DNA of 9,404 nucleotides from Thermoplasmata archaeon (GCA_022750355.1 JAKIVW010000040.1:3424-12827), one strand, 5' to 3'; numbered from the stretch's first letter, positions 1-6,506 are shown. Made by a program: numbers and translations. Notes: generated by a model not told the origin, from the letters alone.

Positions 1-1
1 G

Positions 2-1546
2 ACGAACAGCGGCCCCATCACAGCATCCACCGTCATCTTCAACGAAACCAACGGGAGCTGGGGCTTCCAAGTCCCTCCGGTCTACTCCGGCGGGCTGGGG
101 TATCGATTCACTCGTTCCCAGACAACGGTCTCGATCTCGGGCGTCAGTCAGACCATCTCCATCACTTTCGAACGAGTCTACGCTATTACCTTCTCCGAAA
201 CCGGGCTAAACCCTGGGACCAGTTGGTCACTGGTCGTGGCTCCCGGCAGTACAACTCTATCGGTGGCGAACTCAACCGTTGGAAGTACAATCGTGGTTCA
301 GGAGCCGAACGGGTCATGGGGGTACCAAGTCGCAAACGTAACGGGCTACCAGCTCAATTGGTGGGACCAGCTTGTCAACGTCAGCGGACATCCGGTCCTA
401 GTCTCGGTCACCTATTCGCCCTTCACTCCACCGGGAGCTCGGTTCAACGTGACATTCCTCGAGATCGGTCTGCTGCTGGGAACTCCATGGTCCGTCTCGA
501 TCGCGCCCAAGACCGGGTTCGCGAACACGAATACTTCGACCACCGACGCGATAGTCGAACGGGAACCGAACGGAACGTGGGGGTATCAAGTCAACAACGT
601 CTCGGGTTACCAACTGAACTGGTGGGACCGCAGCGACAAAGTCACCGGAGCGCCGATTACAGTCTTTGTTGACTTCTCGCTCTTCAAGCCGGGCGGCCCG
701 CTCTACACGGTCACGTTCGCCTCGGTAGGGCTTCCCTCCGGCGCGACGTGGCACGTCGACGTCCGCAACGAGACCGGCTCTGCCCTCACGCCCAACCCGG
801 TCGTGTTCGTGGAGTACGGCGGCTTCTACGCGTTCTCGGCGGGGGCCGCGGGGGGTTACAACATCTCGAGCCCGCTCCACTTCGACCTGACCGGTAACGT
901 GACGATCACCGTCGGGTTCGTTCCCGGGAACTACCTCGTCTGGAGGGAGACCGGGCTTGGTCCCGGACTCACCTGGTCGGTCCTCCTCAATCGCACGAGC
1001 CTGCCGGCGGTGGGGGGTTGGGTCCAGAACGACACCTTCAACGGGTCGAACTACCATTTCACTATCCCGGTGGTGCAATCCTACCCCGGAGGTCCGAGCT
1101 ACGTGCCGACACCGCAGACCGCCACCTTCTCCCTGACCGGGACCGGACTCACCACCGATGTACGGTTCGTCGAGGCGACCACGCCCGTCACGTTCGTCCT
1201 CACCGGTTTGCCCGGAGGATCCGAGTATCAGGTCCGCCTCTCCAATTCCTCCCAGTTGACCGCGCTCTCCTCCCTCGAGTTCAATATCCCGAACGGTAGC
1301 TACACGTACGACGTGGCCGCCCCGGCCGGGTACTATCCCACTCCGTCGCACGGAACGGTCGGCGTCCACGGTGGTTCCGTCGTGATCTCGATCTCCATTC
1401 TGCCGCTCGGTCGGGGACCGAACCCACCGTTCTTGTCCCTCGTACTTCCGGCGGCGACCACGGCGGTCGTTCTGGTCCTCTCGGGCGTAGGCATGTTCGC
1501 CCTCCTGGGAGCGATCCGGCGCCGAAGGACGGGAGCAGCCCTCTGA
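2..1546 (+). CDS. Modular sequon-rich surface protein with C-terminal membrane anchor (5'-truncated)
   Basis: The reading frame is open from the window edge to TGA at 1544-1546, giving 514 residues and no visible start. At least five modules begin with a V/I-T-F-like strand followed by a GL-x-x-G-x-x-W-x-V motif, at about residues 62, 150, 237, 313 and 396. This Ig-like or fibronectin-like module is common in Thermoplasmata surface proteins. Two modules share a nearly identical E-P-N-G-[ST]-W-G-Y-Q-V stretch ending in L-N-W-W-D. I count 18 N-x-S/T sequons. Residues about 478-505 form one hydrophobic helix, followed by four arginines (506-509) and a short tail, so the protein is anchored by its C terminus with the modules outside. 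The role is probably S-layer, adhesin or other surface structure; the N-terminal functional domain lies outside the window. The next gene is a glycosyltransferase on the same strand. Confidence 0.88.
   Translation, partial: TNSGPITASTVIFNETNGSWGFQVPPVYSGGLGYRFTRSQTTVSISGVSQTISITFERVYAITFSETGLNPGTSWSLVVAPGSTTLSVANSTVGSTIVVQEPNGSWGYQVANVTGYQLNWWDQLVNVSGHPVLVSVTYSPFTPPGARFNVTFLEIGLLLGTPWSVSIAPKTGFANTNTSTTDAIVEREPNGTWGYQVNNVSGYQLNWWDRSDKVTGAPITVFVDFSLFKPGGPLYTVTFASVGLPSGATWHVDVRNETGSALTPNPVVFVEYGGFYAFSAGAAGGYNISSPLHFDLTGNVTITVGFVPGNYLVWRETGLGPGLTWSVLLNRTSLPAVGGWVQNDTFNGSNYHFTIPVVQSYPGGPSYVPTPQTATFSLTGTGLTTDVRFVEATTPVTFVLTGLPGGSEYQVRLSNSSQLTALSSLEFNIPNGSYTYDVAAPAGYYPTPSHGTVGVHGGSVVISISILPLGRGPNPPFLSLVLPAATTAVVLVLSGVGMFALLGAIRRRRTGAAL
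302..628 (+). repeat. In-gene tandem module repeat (copies 302-367 and 563-628, 261 bp apart)
   Basis: Two 22-codon segments, 302-367 and 563-628, encode almost the same peptide (starting E-P-N-G, ending L-N-W-W-D) and are separated by exactly 261 bases (87 codons). A more diverged copy (E-T-N-G-S-W-G-F-Q-V) starts at 44, 86 codons before the first. Many differences between the two good copies are at third codon positions, so the protein sequence has been kept while the DNA drifted. These are modules of the surface protein, not a mobile element. Confidence 0.85.
1531..1545 (+). promoter_or_regulatory. Possible Shine-Dalgarno plus overlapping CTG start (CTGA overlap)
   Basis: GGGAG at 1531-1535 lies 7 bases before CTG at 1543-1545, which overlaps the TGA stop of the surface protein as CTGA. 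This mimics the common ATGA/GTGA coupling. The CTG is in the glycosyltransferase frame and no stop intervenes. CTG initiation is rare, so this is a candidate only. Confidence 0.3.
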
Positions 1547-1686
1547 CGGGTCTCGCCCGGGTCCTGACGGCCGGTGCGCCGGCCGTCGCTCGCTCCTCGT
1601 GGCCGCCCTGGTTCCAAGCATTCCTCAACTGGCTCGCGACGGTCGAGCAGGCGTTCACCCAGCTGCTGGCCCCGGTCCTCGATCCG
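1543..1686 (+). other. Probable coding extension upstream of the glycosyltransferase, or hidden small membrane ORF
   Basis: The glycosyltransferase frame has no stop codon between 1543 and its annotated TTG at 1687. The codons here have strong G/C bias at the third position and encode a plausible Trp- and Leu-containing amphipathic stretch (W-P-P-W-F-Q-A-F-L-N-W-L). It runs directly into the hydrophobic helix at residues 11-33 of the annotated protein. Third-position bias weakens at about 1841-1935. This suggests that roughly 1543-1830 may be a small membrane protein fused to, or read through into, the glycosyltransferase. The only start candidate upstream is the CTG at 1543. Confidence 0.35.
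1566..1587 (+). other. Strong hairpin (9-bp perfect stem, TGCG loop) after the surface-protein gene
   Basis: GACGGCCGG at 1566-1574 and its exact reverse complement at 1579-1587 flank a 4-base loop, 20 bases after the surface-protein stop codon. There is no T-run, so it is not a classical terminator. It could be a processing, stability or attenuation element between the two genes, or it could lie within coding sequence if the upstream extension is translated. Confidence 0.5.
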
Positions 1687-3735
1687 TTGGCCGCGCTCGG
1701 ACGTCGTTTCGGCCTCCCGCTCGGCGCGGTGTTCTCCGGCCTCCTCCTCGGGGTCGTCATCTTTTCCGCCGTCGCCTGGTTCGCGGACCGCCCCACGACG
1801 GAGGGGGCCGGGACGAACCCGATGACGGCCCGCTGGCCACGAGAAGAGAACACAGCTTCTCCGACCGTCGCTCTCGGAGGCGCACCGCCGCCGTCGGTTC
1901 GGGTGTATGGCAAGACGGGGGCAGCCGTGATCCAGATGCAAGGCGCGGGCGAGCACCCCTCCCTCCCGCTCCCCCGGGCCCGGCGCTTCGTGATCGTGCT
2001 GGTCGCCGTCTTCGCCGCCGTGTCGTTCGTGCTCCTCTACTTCTACGGCCGGATCTTCAACCACTACGACCACCTGGTCGCCCTCGCGGGAACGTTCCTC
2101 TACTGGCCTCTCCGATGGCCCGGCATCTACACGGTCGGCGCGACCGCGCTCGACGTGCCGGACTACATTTTCCCGATGTACCTCGCGGCGATGATCGCCT
2201 TCGCGGTCGCGAGCGGACTGGTCTTCGGCCGGCCCCACCACTCGGTCGGCCGCCGCGTCGCCGCCCTCGGGGTCATCCTGTTCTACATCGCGATCGAAGT
2301 GTTCCTGGATGCGCTCCTGTTCACCGTGCCCGGCTCGAGCGTTCGCGACTTCGGCCTCCTCGTCCGGACGCTTACGGGAGGACTGTTCATGGTCTTCCTC
2401 ACGTTCTGTGCGGTGTACCTGCCGAAGCCCCAGCGCCTGCCGGCCCGATTCCCGCGGGACCGCGCCGCGATCGGCACGTTTCTCGGGGTCGCCTCGCTGG
2501 CCGTTGTGATCTCGGCCACGCTCGTCCTCGGGATCTCCGAACTCGTCCACCTCAACGACGTCCTGCTTCCGTTCACGCTCCTCCTCCTCGTTCCGCTCCT
2601 CTCGCTCACGATCTTCGGTGTGATCGGACGACCGTTCTACTTCCGCGGGGTACGTCGCAGCCATCTGCCGCCTCTGTCGGAATACCACCCCTCGGTGTCG
2701 ATCGTGATGCCGGCGTTCAACGAGGAGGAGTGGGTGGAGGAGACGATCCGAGCCGCCGACCTCGCCGCCGGGCACTATCCCGGGGCGGTCGAGATCATCG
2801 TGGGATGCGACGGATCCACCGACCGGACTCTCGAGCTGGCCCGCGGGGCGATCGCACGGCTCGAACACGCGACCGGCTACGTCGTCGACCTCCCCCACGG
2901 CGGCAAGTCGAACGCCCTCAACGGGGCGCTCGCGCTCGCGCGGCACGAGATCGTCCTGCGGTGCGACGCGGATACCCACATCTCCGAGATCCCCGGGTTC
3001 GGCGAGATGATCCGGCACTTCGCCGATCCGACCGTCGGCGGGGTGCAGGGGGCCCTGCACCCGTACCAACGCAAGGGCTGGACGCGGAAGCTCCGCGCCC
3101 TCGAGGTCGCCTGGATGCACTACCTCCTTCGGCCCGCGAACATGGGCACCCGATCGGCGGAGGTCATCGACGGGCTCTTCTCCGCGTTCCGGCGCCAGGA
3201 CCTGGTCGACCTCGGAGGGTGGGTCCCGTGGAACGGGGAAGACACCGAGATCGCGATGCGGGTCCAGCGGCTCGGCTACCGGATCCGGATCGAGTTCGGT
3301 GCCCTCGCGTTCGAGGACGTCCCGCCGGACTACAACTCCCTCCGCAAGCAGCGCGTGCGCTGGGGCCGCGGCATCCTGATGGCCAACGGCCAGCACTACC
3401 CGTCCGTCTTCGGGCCGACGCCCGAGTACTGCGGGCTGTCGGTGTTCTTCTGGTTCCTCCTGATGATGCGCTCGGGGGTACGCAGCCTCGTCTACCTCTA
3501 CCTCGTCGTGCTGATCGTCGTCCTCGGCGTCCCGGCGCTCGTCTTCACGGCGGTGCTGTTCTTGCTCGCGATCGGGATCCGTTCGATCCCGATCGGCTAC
3601 TTCCTCGTCCAGATGAAGCGCAAGGACATGATCCCCTGGATCATCTTCTTCCCGTTCGCGAACATCATCAAGCAATCGTTCCGCTTCGAGGCCTACGGCA
3701 CGCTCGGACCGGGCGCGGCCCAGGAATATATCTAG
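1687..3735 (+). CDS. Polytopic family 2 glycosyltransferase (cellulose/hyaluronan synthase-like)
   Basis: This is a predicted membrane-embedded GT-A enzyme that transfers sugar from a nucleotide-sugar donor and may export the growing glycan. In numbering from TTG 1687 (682 residues), hydrophobic helices fall at about 11-33, 101-120, 159-180, 191-213, 222-244, 262-283 and 291-314. The cytosolic catalytic domain runs from about 336 (S-V-S-I-V-M-P-A-F-N-E) to 565, and two or three more helices lie at 583-642. GT2 signatures are all present: D375 in C-D-G-S-T-D, the D-A-D motif at 427-429, the G-E-D acid pair E518/D519, and QxxRW at 555-559. The Q-x-x-R-W motif is typical of processive synthases. 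The start is uncertain: TTG 1687 is the most upstream standard start, while GTG 1927 (five Gs 5 bases upstream) or ATG 1936 would remove the first helix and a polar linker. The neighbouring surface protein suggests glycosylation or surface polysaccharide; donor and product cannot be read from sequence. Confidence 0.9.
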   Translation: MAALGRRFGLPLGAVFSGLLLGVVIFSAVAWFADRPTTEGAGTNPMTARWPREENTASPTVALGGAPPPSVRVYGKTGAAVIQMQGAGEHPSLPLPRARRFVIVLVAVFAAVSFVLLYFYGRIFNHYDHLVALAGTFLYWPLRWPGIYTVGATALDVPDYIFPMYLAAMIAFAVASGLVFGRPHHSVGRRVAALGVILFYIAIEVFLDALLFTVPGSSVRDFGLLVRTLTGGLFMVFLTFCAVYLPKPQRLPARFPRDRAAIGTFLGVASLAVVISATLVLGISELVHLNDVLLPFTLLLLVPLLSLTIFGVIGRPFYFRGVRRSHLPPLSEYHPSVSIVMPAFNEEEWVEETIRAADLAAGHYPGAVEIIVGCDGSTDRTLELARGAIARLEHATGYVVDLPHGGKSNALNGALALARHEIVLRCDADTHISEIPGFGEMIRHFADPTVGGVQGALHPYQRKGWTRKLRALEVAWMHYLLRPANMGTRSAEVIDGLFSAFRRQDLVDLGGWVPWNGEDTEIAMRVQRLGYRIRIEFGALAFEDVPPDYNSLRKQRVRWGRGILMANGQHYPSVFGPTPEYCGLSVFFWFLLMMRSGVRSLVYLYLVVLIVVLGVPALVFTAVLFLLAIGIRSIPIGYFLVQMKRKDMIPWIIFFPFANIIKQSFRFEAYGTLGPGAAQEYI

Positions 3736-3750
3736 GACCAGTCGGGGCTG

Positions 3751-4551
3751 TCAGGCCCGTCGGCTCGTGAAGAACGTCTGGCGGTGGTGCGGCCCCTCGT
3801 AGCGGGCCGCCGCGTACTTGCACATGCTCTCCGCGTTCGGCTCGCAGCCGCCGCAGTTGCGCTCCGCGGGCACGGGCGCGCGCACCGAGTCCTCACGGAC
3901 CTGGCGCAGGGCGACCCGCAGCCAGCTCTGTTCCGCTTCGCCGTATGGGATCCGGACCCATCCCTCGCGCTGACCGTTGCCGGCCTCGTCTCCGTAGAGG
4001 ACGATCCCGTACGGGACCTTGCGCCCGAACGACGCTTCGACCAGGCGGCATTCGGCGACGACCTGGACGGTGTCGAACATCCGGCCGTGGGCCTCGTGGT
4101 ACCCGACGAACAGGTGCGTCTCCTTGTATTCGACCGGAACGAGGGAGCCGTCGGCCCGCTGGATGATGAGGTCGGGCCGGCCGCGCAGGCCGAGCTCGGG
4201 GTCGGCGAGCGTCGAGCGGTTCCCGGCGAAGCGGATGTCCGGGCGGATCCGTTCGGGAGGGAACAGGACCGGCAGGTCGTCCTCCCCGGCGTCCTCGTAG
4301 ACGAGAATATCCTTGTCGTCCAGGTCGAGTCGGCCCTCGTTGACGAGCAAGTGTCCCAGGGGCGGGGCGAAGAGCGGCGAGTGCCGGAGCGGCACGACGT
4401 CGAGCGGCGTGCGTACGGTCCCGAGCGCCCCACCGGCGAGTCGGTTGTGGTTCGCGCGCGAGAGTTCCATCTCGTGCGGGCACCGGAAATAGGTCACGAG
4501 GTCGTGCGGCGTGAGCGCCTCCATCACCGGCGTGGTCTGGGGTGCGAGCAT
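3751..4551 (-). CDS. Stand-alone Cas4/RecB-like PD-(D/E)XK nuclease with probable Fe-S cluster
   Basis: This 266-residue protein has the PD-(D/E)XK nuclease layout of the Cas4/RecB family: G-R-P-D with D127, then E141-Y-K143, then Q163 in a helix (Q-V-V-A-E-C-R-L-V-E) that resembles the QxxxY motif. H66 may be the motif I histidine. One N-terminal cysteine, C24 in Y-F-R-C-P, and three near the C terminus (C233, C236, C244; spacing CxxCx7C) match the four ligands of the Cas4/AddB-type Fe-S cluster. The expected activity is metal-dependent DNA end processing in the cytoplasm. No other cas gene or CRISPR array is in the window. It is the last gene of the minus-strand cluster, 66 bases after the nucleotidyltransferase-like gene, and its stop lies 15 bases from that of the convergent glycosyltransferase. 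ATG at 4549-4551 is used; ATG at 4522-4524 (M10) would also keep every motif. Neither start has a clear ribosome binding site. Confidence 0.85.
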   Translation of the reverse strand: MLAPQTTPVMEALTPHDLVTYFRCPHEMELSRANHNRLAGGALGTVRTPLDVVPLRHSPLFAPPLGHLLVNEGRLDLDDKDILVYEDAGEDDLPVLFPPERIRPDIRFAGNRSTLADPELGLRGRPDLIIQRADGSLVPVEYKETHLFVGYHEAHGRMFDTVQVVAECRLVEASFGRKVPYGIVLYGDEAGNGQREGWVRIPYGEAEQSWLRVALRQVREDSVRAPVPAERNCGGCEPNAESMCKYAAARYEGPHHRQTFFTSRRA

Positions 4552-4575
4552 CGGCGCTCGCTCGGCCGGGAGGGG

Positions 4576-4586
4576 CTATGAAGCTA
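4576..4586 (-). promoter_or_regulatory. Weak TATA-like element before the Cas4-like gene
   Basis: The minus strand reads TAGCTTCATAG here, the most A/T-rich patch of the 66-base gap, centred about 28-30 bases before the ATG at 4551. This spacing would suit leaderless transcription of the nuclease from its own promoter. The match to box A is poor. Confidence 0.3.
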
Positions 4587-4617
4587 GGGCTCGACCGGCA
4601 TCTCGTCCGGGTCGAGG

Positions 4618-5517
4618 TTATACCGCAACCGACCGAAAGAGCAACTCGCGCGCCGCGGGAGCCAGGACCGACCGGTCGAGCAGGGCGCGCAACAGACTCG
4701 TGTCGGGGCCGACCGTGCGGACGAGTTGGGTCCAGACCGCACCTCGGCCGAGGTCCCCTCGCTCGCACGCGCGAACCAGACCATACTCGGGACGGGTGAC
4801 CCGGATCGTCGTGCTGCCCACGGACGCGGGGAGCGTCTTCACCTCGGCGAGACCGCCGCTCCATTCGTCGGGACCCGCGGGAGCGCCCGGGTCGATCGGG
4901 ACGGCCCACTCCACGCGTGCCCCGTCTCGGAACGTCCCGACGAACGCGCGGGCCCCGCGGACGATCCCCCGCGAGGGCCAATCGGTGGGTCCGAGCGGCT
5001 CGATCAGATACTCGGGGATCAGCTGGGCGATCCGGTCGACTCCGGCGCGATGGGTTCCGAGGTCGATATCGTGCGGGGTGAGGGTTGCCCCCAGCAACCG
5101 GCCGGCGGTCGAGCCTCCCACGTACCACTCGACCCCCTCCGAATCGAGGGCCGGCGCGATCCGTCGGACGAGCTCGACCAACGCCTCGTCCACGCCCGGG
5201 ACCAGATCGGCGTGGGCTTGCTTCAGCATCGTTTCGAGGACGAATCGAAACCGATTGTACGCGAGCCGCACCTTCGGCAGGTCGGCGAACGGGACGAGGA
5301 ACCGCCGATGCCAGCAGCGGGGACCGCCGAACTGGCAGCCGTCGGTGGGGTGAACGAACGCGAGGGCGTCGAGGGGTCCGATCGGAGGGCCGGCGGCGTC
5401 CTGGCCGCCGTCCTGGGCGTGGTACGTGAAGGTGGTCGCCTCCCCGGTCCGGTCGATCGTGAGTTGGTGGAGGTACCCTCCGCCGAGGTCCGGCCCGGAG
5501 AGCATCTCGCTCGGCAC
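4618..5517 (-). CDS. Unrecognised protein with nucleotidyltransferase-like core and N-terminal His/Cys cluster
   Basis: I do not recognise this 299-residue protein as a named family. From about residue 105 to 210 it resembles a Pol-beta-type minimal nucleotidyltransferase fold: W-Y-V-G-G-S-T-A with GGS at 134-136, then P-H-D-I-D with D150 and D152 spaced as metal ligands, and an acidic residue on a later strand (E203 in R-V-E-W). The N-terminal half is separate and contains H-P-T-D-G-C-x6-C-W-H (H56, C61, C68, H70), which could bind a metal ion or Fe-S cluster. The C terminus is mostly helical. The substrate is unknown; relatives act on RNA ends, proteins or small molecules. GTG at 5515-5517 is chosen because GGAGG (complement of 5523-5527) sits 5 bases upstream; ATG at 5503-5505 would be 17 bases from it. 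The gene follows the amidotransferase by 36 bases, so the two are very probably cotranscribed. Confidence 0.75.
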   Translation of the reverse strand: MPSEMLSGPDLGGGYLHQLTIDRTGEATTFTYHAQDGGQDAAGPPIGPLDALAFVHPTDGCQFGGPRCWHRRFLVPFADLPKVRLAYNRFRFVLETMLKQAHADLVPGVDEALVELVRRIAPALDSEGVEWYVGGSTAGRLLGATLTPHDIDLGTHRAGVDRIAQLIPEYLIEPLGPTDWPSRGIVRGARAFVGTFRDGARVEWAVPIDPGAPAGPDEWSGGLAEVKTLPASVGSTTIRVTRPEYGLVRACERGDLGRGAVWTQLVRTVGPDTSLLRALLDRSVLAPAARELLFRSVAV

Positions 5518-5522
5518 GCACG

Positions 5523-5527
5523 CCTCC
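5523..5527 (-). promoter_or_regulatory. Shine-Dalgarno site GGAGG deciding the GTG start
   Basis: The minus strand carries GGAGG five bases before GTG 5517-5515. It favours the GTG over the in-frame ATG four codons later. Its presence at an internal operon gene contrasts with the TATA-to-ATG spacing at the operon's first gene, which leaves little room for a leader. Confidence 0.65.
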
Positions 5528-5553
5528 GGGATACGGATCGGCCGGCGCGCAAA

Positions 5554-6423
5554 CTAGGCGCGGGCAACCGGAGCGGTCGGGAGGGTGAGGTTTGGGAGCG
5601 GAGCCGTTCGGACCTCGACCCGACCGTCCGCCCGCCGCGCGTGCAGGTAGGTCCCCGAGGGGAGCGGTTTCCAGAATCCGCCGGGAGTTCGGTCGAACGG
5701 TTCGCTGCCGACGATGAGGCGGTGGGGTTCGTCGTGGTAGGTCATCTCGTAGTACGGTCGGCTGGTGTCGAGCAGACCGCAACCGTGGTCGCCGGTCGAG
5801 AGGCAGAACGCCCACAACTCGTCCGGACTCGGGGCGAACAGGACGTTGAGACCGGAGTAAGGGGGTTCGGCCGGACGTCCGAGTCCGACCCAGACTCGCA
5901 GTAGGTCCTCGACCGCGCGGACGTACGCGCGGTACGGGTCGTGCATCTCCTCGTTGTGGCGGAGGATCAGTCGGAAGAGTACCTCGCTGTCGTTGACGCC
6001 CTTCACCTCCTTCTCATGGACCCCGAGGAACGGTCGCGTCTCGTTCGGGAATGGGATCGCCCCGTTGTGGACGAACAGGGTAGTGTGCGTGTCGAACGGT
6101 TGGGAGTTGAGCGGTCCGAGAAGCGCCTCGCGGCTCAGGTTGAGGGGGTTGCTGGCGTGGCGAAGGTGGCCGAGGACCAGCGTCCCCTGGGCCGTTGTGG
6201 AGGCTCGGACGAATCGTTCCCGCTCCCCGTCCTCGAATGCCCCCCCGACCCCTTTTTCGACTCGGGCCCGGGCGTGCTCATCGAACCAACCGATCCCCCA
6301 CCCGTCGCGCTGTGCGGTCTCGGGGGTGGCGTTGGATTGGGCGAGCAGGGAGCGGTCGGAACGGACGAGCCAATGCTCGCCGCTCTGCGGCTGGTCGGCC
6401 AACATTCCAAAGAGTCGGCACAT
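5554..6423 (-). CDS. Class II glutamine amidotransferase (YafJ/EgtC-like GATase)
   Basis: The protein (289 residues) starts M-C-R-L-F-G-M-L-A, so C2 becomes the N-terminal nucleophile after Met removal, the mark of the Ntn-type class II glutaminase. Further family motifs follow in order: D-G-W-G-I-G-W-F (40-47), H-L-R-H-A-S (86-91), F-V-H-N-G-A-I (117-123, with N120-G121 expected at the oxyanion site), N-D-S-E-V-L-F (144-150) and S-E-P-F-D (240-244). Length and motifs match stand-alone YafJ/EgtC-like proteins that lack a synthetase domain, so it hydrolyses glutamine or a related gamma-glutamyl amide and may hand ammonia to, or act on, an unknown partner or substrate. It is the first gene of the minus-strand cluster. 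ATG at 6421-6423 is fixed by the need for Cys at position 2. The promoter upstream suggests a leaderless transcript. Confidence 0.92.
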   Translation of the reverse strand: MCRLFGMLADQPQSGEHWLVRSDRSLLAQSNATPETAQRDGWGIGWFDEHARARVEKGVGGAFEDGERERFVRASTTAQGTLVLGHLRHASNPLNLSREALLGPLNSQPFDTHTTLFVHNGAIPFPNETRPFLGVHEKEVKGVNDSEVLFRLILRHNEEMHDPYRAYVRAVEDLLRVWVGLGRPAEPPYSGLNVLFAPSPDELWAFCLSTGDHGCGLLDTSRPYYEMTYHDEPHRLIVGSEPFDRTPGGFWKPLPSGTYLHARRADGRVEVRTAPLPNLTLPTAPVARA

Positions 6424-6444
6424 GGACTCCGCCCACCCCGATTT

Positions 6445-6454
6445 GGTAAATAAG
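6445..6454 (-). promoter_or_regulatory. Archaeal TATA box for the amidotransferase operon
   Basis: The minus strand reads CTTATTTACC, a good box A match, with its core centred at about 6450, 27 bases upstream of the A of the ATG at 6423. That places the expected transcription start at or next to the start codon, so the mRNA is probably leaderless. Confidence 0.65.
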
Positions 6455-6496
6455 CCCCCGCGCGCGGCGTGAGAGCGGTTACCTCGCCGTCAGCAA

Positions 6497-6506
6497 CTCT
6501 TTTACC
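6497..6506 (+). promoter_or_regulatory. TATA-like element for the IscA-family gene
   Basis: The plus strand reads CTCTTTTACC, with its T-rich core about 39 bases upstream of ATG 6541. The expected transcription start is near 6528, giving a leader of about a dozen bases that includes a weak AAGG at 6532-6535. It faces away from the amidotransferase TATA box about 50 bases to the left. Confidence 0.5.

Noticed and set aside
1841..1861. GAGAAG/CTTCTC inverted repeat with a 9-base loop as a terminator or promoter element
   Set aside because: The 6-bp stem is A/T-richer and weak, has no T-run, and lies in the open glycosyltransferase frame; it could easily arise by chance.
1333..3675. A 780-codon open frame on the minus strand opposite the glycosyltransferase
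   Set aside because: Its product is extremely rich in Arg, Glu, Asp and Pro with no hydrophobic or motif content. It is the antisense shadow of a G/C-rich gene whose plus strand carries all GT2 motifs.
1599..3770. A 723-codon plus-strand open frame, longer than the glycosyltransferase
   Set aside because: It is out of frame with the GT2 domain and encodes a low-complexity Arg/Pro/Gly-rich sequence, as expected for a shifted frame in G/C-rich DNA.
3751..4551. CRISPR locus suggested by the Cas4-like gene
   Set aside because: No regularly spaced direct repeats of about 25-40 bases and no other cas-like gene are present in the window.
3893..5815. A 640-codon minus-strand open frame spanning the nuclease and nucleotidyltransferase genes
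   Set aside because: It is Arg/Pro-rich and featureless, and it conflicts with three genes on the same strand that have clear catalytic motifs.
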